Source: CADCVW01 sp035644935
GTDB lineage: Bacteria; Pseudomonadota; Alphaproteobacteria; Sphingomonadales; Sphingomonadaceae
Reading direction: 5' to 3'
DNA length: 8,950 bases
Assembly: GCA_035644935.1 (NCBI GenBank)
Contig: DASQNO010000081.1
Location: forward strand, 1 to 8,950
The notes under the pieces are model-generated. The model saw nothing but the letters and a program-made list of their open reading frames with translations, was not told the DNA's origin and ran no database searches. Shown in pieces: positions 6,796 through 8,950 of this stretch; the first letter of the stretch is position 1; every line of letters begins with the position of its first letter. The position numbers were made by a program, and so were the translations under genes.

Positions 6796-8127
6796 ATGGA
6801 AGACGAATCCACCATCTCCGGCGGCACGCCGGACGAAGCTGCCCTTTCCGGTGGATCCCCCCGCCGCCGCCCCAAGACCGACGTCCGCGAAGTTGGCGGT
6901 CGCCGGTTGAAGCCGTCAACGATGATGATGGGCCACGGCTTCGACCCGGCCTTGTCGGAAGGCGCGCTCAAGCCGCCGATCTTCCTGACCTCGACGTTCG
7001 TCTTCGAGAACGCCGCGGCTGGTAAGCGCCATTTCGAAGGCGTCACGGGCAAGCGTCCCGGCGGCTCCGAAGGTCTCGTCTATTCCCGCTTCAACGGCCC
7101 CAACCAGGAAATACTGGAAGACCGGCTGGCGCTTTGGGAAGACGCGGAGGAGGCGTTGACCTTCTCGTCCGGCATGTCGGCGATCGCCACCCTTTTCCTG
7201 ACCTTCGTGCAGCCGGGCGACGTGATCGTCCATTCCGGCCCGCTCTACGCCGCCACCGAAACGCTGATCGCGCGCATCCTGGGCAAGTTCGGGGTGACCT
7301 GGCTCGACTTCCCGGCGGGGGCGACGCGGGGGGAGATCGAGGGGGTGCTGGAGGAGGCCAAGGAGAAGGGGCGGGTGTCGCTCATCTATCTGGAATCGCC
7401 CGCAAATCCCACCAACGCGCTGGTCGACGTAGAGGCGGTGGCCGCGGCGCGCGCCGCGCTTTTCCCGGAAAATCCGCCTCCGATCGCCATCGATAACACG
7501 TTTTTGGGGCCGCTTTGGGCCAAACCGCTCGATCACGGGGCGGACCTGTCGATCTATTCGCTGACCAAATATGCGGGCGGGCACAGCGATCTCGTCGCGG
7601 GCGGCGTTGTCGGCGCGAAGCGCTTCCTCGATCCCATGCGCGCGATGCGCAACACGATCGGCACGATCACCGATCCGCACACCGCGTGGATGCTGCTGCG
7701 TTCGCTGGAAACGCTGGAGCTGCGCATGACCCGCGCCGGCGAGAACGCGGCCAAGGTCTGCGCCTTCTTCCGCGACCACCCGAAGGTCGAGTCCGTCGGC
7801 TATCTCGGGTTCCTCTCCGAAGGCCGCCAGGCCGACATCTACCGCCGCAACTGCCTGGGCGCCGGGTCGACCTTCTCGCTCTACCTCAACGGCGGCGAGC
7901 GGGAGGCGTTCGCGTTCCTGGACTCCTTGAAGATCGCCAAGCTGGCGGTCAGCCTCGGCGGCACCGAAACGCTGGCCAGCGCGCCCGCGGCGATGACGCA
8001 TCTGTCCGTGCCCGACGCCCGCAAGCTGGCGATGGGGATCACCGACAATCTCGTGCGCATTTCGATCGGGGTCGAGGACGCCGAGGACCTCATCGCCGAC
8101 TTCGACGCGGCGCTCAGCGCGGTCTAG
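6796..8127 (+). CDS. PLP-dependent enzyme of the cystathionine gamma-synthase (Cys/Met metabolism) family
   Basis: The 443-residue protein is a fold-type I PLP enzyme acting on sulfur amino acids: a cystathionine gamma-synthase or gamma-lyase, O-acetylhomoserine sulfhydrylase or methionine gamma-lyase relative. Visible signatures are KPPIFLTSTFVFE, YSRFNGPN (Y96), the phosphate-binding SSGMSAI (S125-G126-M127), GPLY (Y151, the stacking tyrosine), AIDNTF (D233) and the PLP-lysine motif SLTKYAGGHSDLVAGG (K258), with SLGGTETLASAPAAMTH near the C-terminus. The methionine gamma-lyase cysteine after the stacking tyrosine is replaced by alanine (A153), which argues against a classical methionine gamma-lyase. 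The exact reaction is not decidable from sequence. ATG 6796 is set by GGAG 7 nt upstream; the first 35 or so residues are polar and probably disordered. It follows pgeF after the composite repeat, so read-through is uncertain. Its TAG interlocks with the stop of the opposing gene. Confidence 0.93.
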   Translation: MEDESTISGGTPDEAALSGGSPRRRPKTDVREVGGRRLKPSTMMMGHGFDPALSEGALKPPIFLTSTFVFENAAAGKRHFEGVTGKRPGGSEGLVYSRFNGPNQEILEDRLALWEDAEEALTFSSGMSAIATLFLTFVQPGDVIVHSGPLYAATETLIARILGKFGVTWLDFPAGATRGEIEGVLEEAKEKGRVSLIYLESPANPTNALVDVEAVAAARAALFPENPPPIAIDNTFLGPLWAKPLDHGADLSIYSLTKYAGGHSDLVAGGVVGAKRFLDPMRAMRNTIGTITDPHTAWMLLRSLETLELRMTRAGENAAKVCAFFRDHPKVESVGYLGFLSEGRQADIYRRNCLGAGSTFSLYLNGGEREAFAFLDSLKIAKLAVSLGGTETLASAPAAMTHLSVPDARKLAMGITDNLVRISIGVEDAEDLIADFDAALSAV

Positions 8128-8876
8128 GCGCGGCCTTCGAGAACCGCGGTGGCGAGTTCGAGGTCGGCCTGCTTGTCGACGTCGACCGCCGCCAGCGGGT
8201 CCTCCAGCGTCACCGCGCGCACGGTGACGCCCAGCCGCCCGCCGACGGCGTCCAGCGCGCCCTGCATGCTCAGCCGCCGCAGCAGGGCGCGCAGGAGCAG
8301 GCCGGGGCCGAGCTTGGCCAGCAGCCGCCACCCCTTCTTGCGGTCCTGCTCGACCTCCGCCCAGAACCCCAGCGCGGCGAGCGACCGGGGACCTGTCAGC
8401 GCGAACATGTTGGCCCCCGTGAACTGCCCGTCGCCAAAGCGCAGCCACGTCCGCTTGTTGCCCGGAAACCGCCGCCGCACCACGGCCCGGGACACCAGCC
8501 CGACCGCGACATCGTCGCTGGCGCGCACCGTTCCCAGGAACGCATCCACCGTGTCAGCCGTCAGCAGCGCGTGGTCGGCGGTGGTGACGAACAGCGGCCA
8601 CGGCGCCAAGTCGTGGTCCGCAAATCGGCGCAGCGTCGCGGCGATGGTTTCGGCGGAGCGGCCGACGTCGATCCGCGACGACGGCGGCAGCAGCGGCCGC
8701 AGCGCATCGGGCTCCTGCGCCAGCACGACGATGCGCGCGACGCTGCCGCTGGCAAGCAGCGTTTCGGCGACCCGCGTCACCATCGGCACGCCGGCCACCG
8801 CAATCTCCGCCTTGGTCGCGACGCCGTGCGCCCTCGCGAACGGGTCGCCGCCAGGCCGCGATCCCGCCAGCAGCAC
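8124..8876 (-). CDS. MobA-like nucleotidyltransferase (NTP transferase domain)
   Basis: The protein is predicted to transfer a nucleotide from an NTP to a sugar phosphate, molybdopterin-type cofactor or similar acceptor. Seen are the N-terminal NTP-binding loop LLAGSRPGGDPFARAHGVATK (G5, R7, K22), FVTTADHALLT with the metal-binding aspartate D101, and GANMFAL (G154, N156). The C-terminus ends DVDKQADLELA, like many members of the fold. GTG 8876 (250 residues) is the only standard start available in this window, yet it begins inside the first beta strand. The upstream codons read GGWTA, which matches the expected strand, and no ATG, GTG or TTG precedes them. The true start may therefore be CTG 8903, a still rarer codon, or lie beyond the window. 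The preceding minus-strand gene ends at 8891, so the two are probably co-transcribed. Acceptor unknown. Confidence 0.85.
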   Translation of the reverse strand: MLLAGSRPGGDPFARAHGVATKAEIAVAGVPMVTRVAETLLASGSVARIVVLAQEPDALRPLLPPSSRIDVGRSAETIAATLRRFADHDLAPWPLFVTTADHALLTADTVDAFLGTVRASDDVAVGLVSRAVVRRRFPGNKRTWLRFGDGQFTGANMFALTGPRSLAALGFWAEVEQDRKKGWRLLAKLGPGLLLRALLRRLSMQGALDAVGGRLGVTVRAVTLEDPLAAVDVDKQADLELATAVLEGRA

Positions 8877-8890
8877 CGCCGTCCAGCCGC

Positions 8891-8950
8891 CTACCCCAGC
8901 CAGGAGACGACCTTGCCGGTGCGGGCGTTGACGACCTCGGCCTGCACCAT
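8891..8950 (-). CDS. C-terminal end of an upstream gene of unknown function (partial)
   Basis: Reading leftward from the right edge, one frame gives VQAEVVNARTGKVVSWLG and then TAG (8891-8893). Third positions are strongly GC, as in the real genes. The stop falls 14 nt before the only standard start of the nucleotidyltransferase, the spacing of a tight operon. An ATG occupies the last three bases of the window, but it is probably internal to a longer gene. Twenty codons are too few to name the product. Confidence 0.5.
   Translation of the reverse strand: MVQAEVVNARTGKVVSWLG

Noticed and set aside
6916..8448. Long minus-strand open frame (510 codons) across the PLP enzyme and into the nucleotidyltransferase region
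   Set aside because: It has low-complexity Arg/Gly/Ala composition and no motifs. It covers two well-supported genes in other frames.

Overview
The window is GC-rich with strongly GC-biased third codon positions. Its gene content (Lgt, MidA-family methyltransferase and PgeF close together, an HWE histidine kinase, a cystathionine gamma-synthase-family enzyme) and the residue patterns of these proteins suggest an alphaproteobacterium, most likely a sphingomonad (Sphingomonas or a close relative). The genus is inferred from remembered family resemblance, not from a search. I see no rRNA or tRNA genes, CRISPR arrays, transposases or phage genes.

Layout. (1) 1-1613, minus: a class I acyl-CoA/fatty-acid ligase, cut by the left edge just before its catalytic C-terminal lysine. 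(2) 1614-1690: a short divergent promoter region. (3) 1691-2575, plus: lgt, the lipoprotein diacylglyceryl transferase. (4) 2576-3742: a leader with a good match to an EcfG-type (general stress response) promoter, then a PAS-HWE histidine kinase with a TTG start and strong ribosome binding site. (5) 3770-4429, minus: an exported protein of unknown function, probably beta-rich. (6) 4430-4752: a gene-free stretch with a perfect hairpin that reads as a terminator on the minus strand. (7) 4753-6620, plus: a MidA/NDUFAF7-family methyltransferase and pgeF, closely linked. (8) 6626-6777: a 152-bp non-coding composite repeat bounded by two near-identical 11-bp-arm hairpins. (9) 6796-8127, plus: a PLP-dependent enzyme of the cystathionine gamma-synthase family. 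(10) 8124-8876, minus: a MobA-like nucleotidyltransferase whose stop codon interlocks with the preceding gene's stop. (11) 8891-8950, minus: the last codons of a further gene.

How the genes relate. lgt, the MidA-family gene and pgeF are often neighbours in alphaproteobacteria, so the kinase and the exported protein look like a cassette placed between lgt and the methyltransferase. Lgt and PgeF serve envelope biogenesis (lipoprotein lipidation and peptidoglycan precursor quality control). The kinase belongs to the family that feeds the PhyR-NepR-EcfG stress cascade in sphingomonads, and its promoter-like sequence suggests it may itself be under EcfG control. The flanking ligase, PLP enzyme and nucleotidyltransferase look like ordinary metabolic genes. 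Most of the window is conventional; the least explained parts are the composite repeat, the exported unknown protein and the regulatory sequence around the kinase insertion. I found no convincing new multi-gene system.
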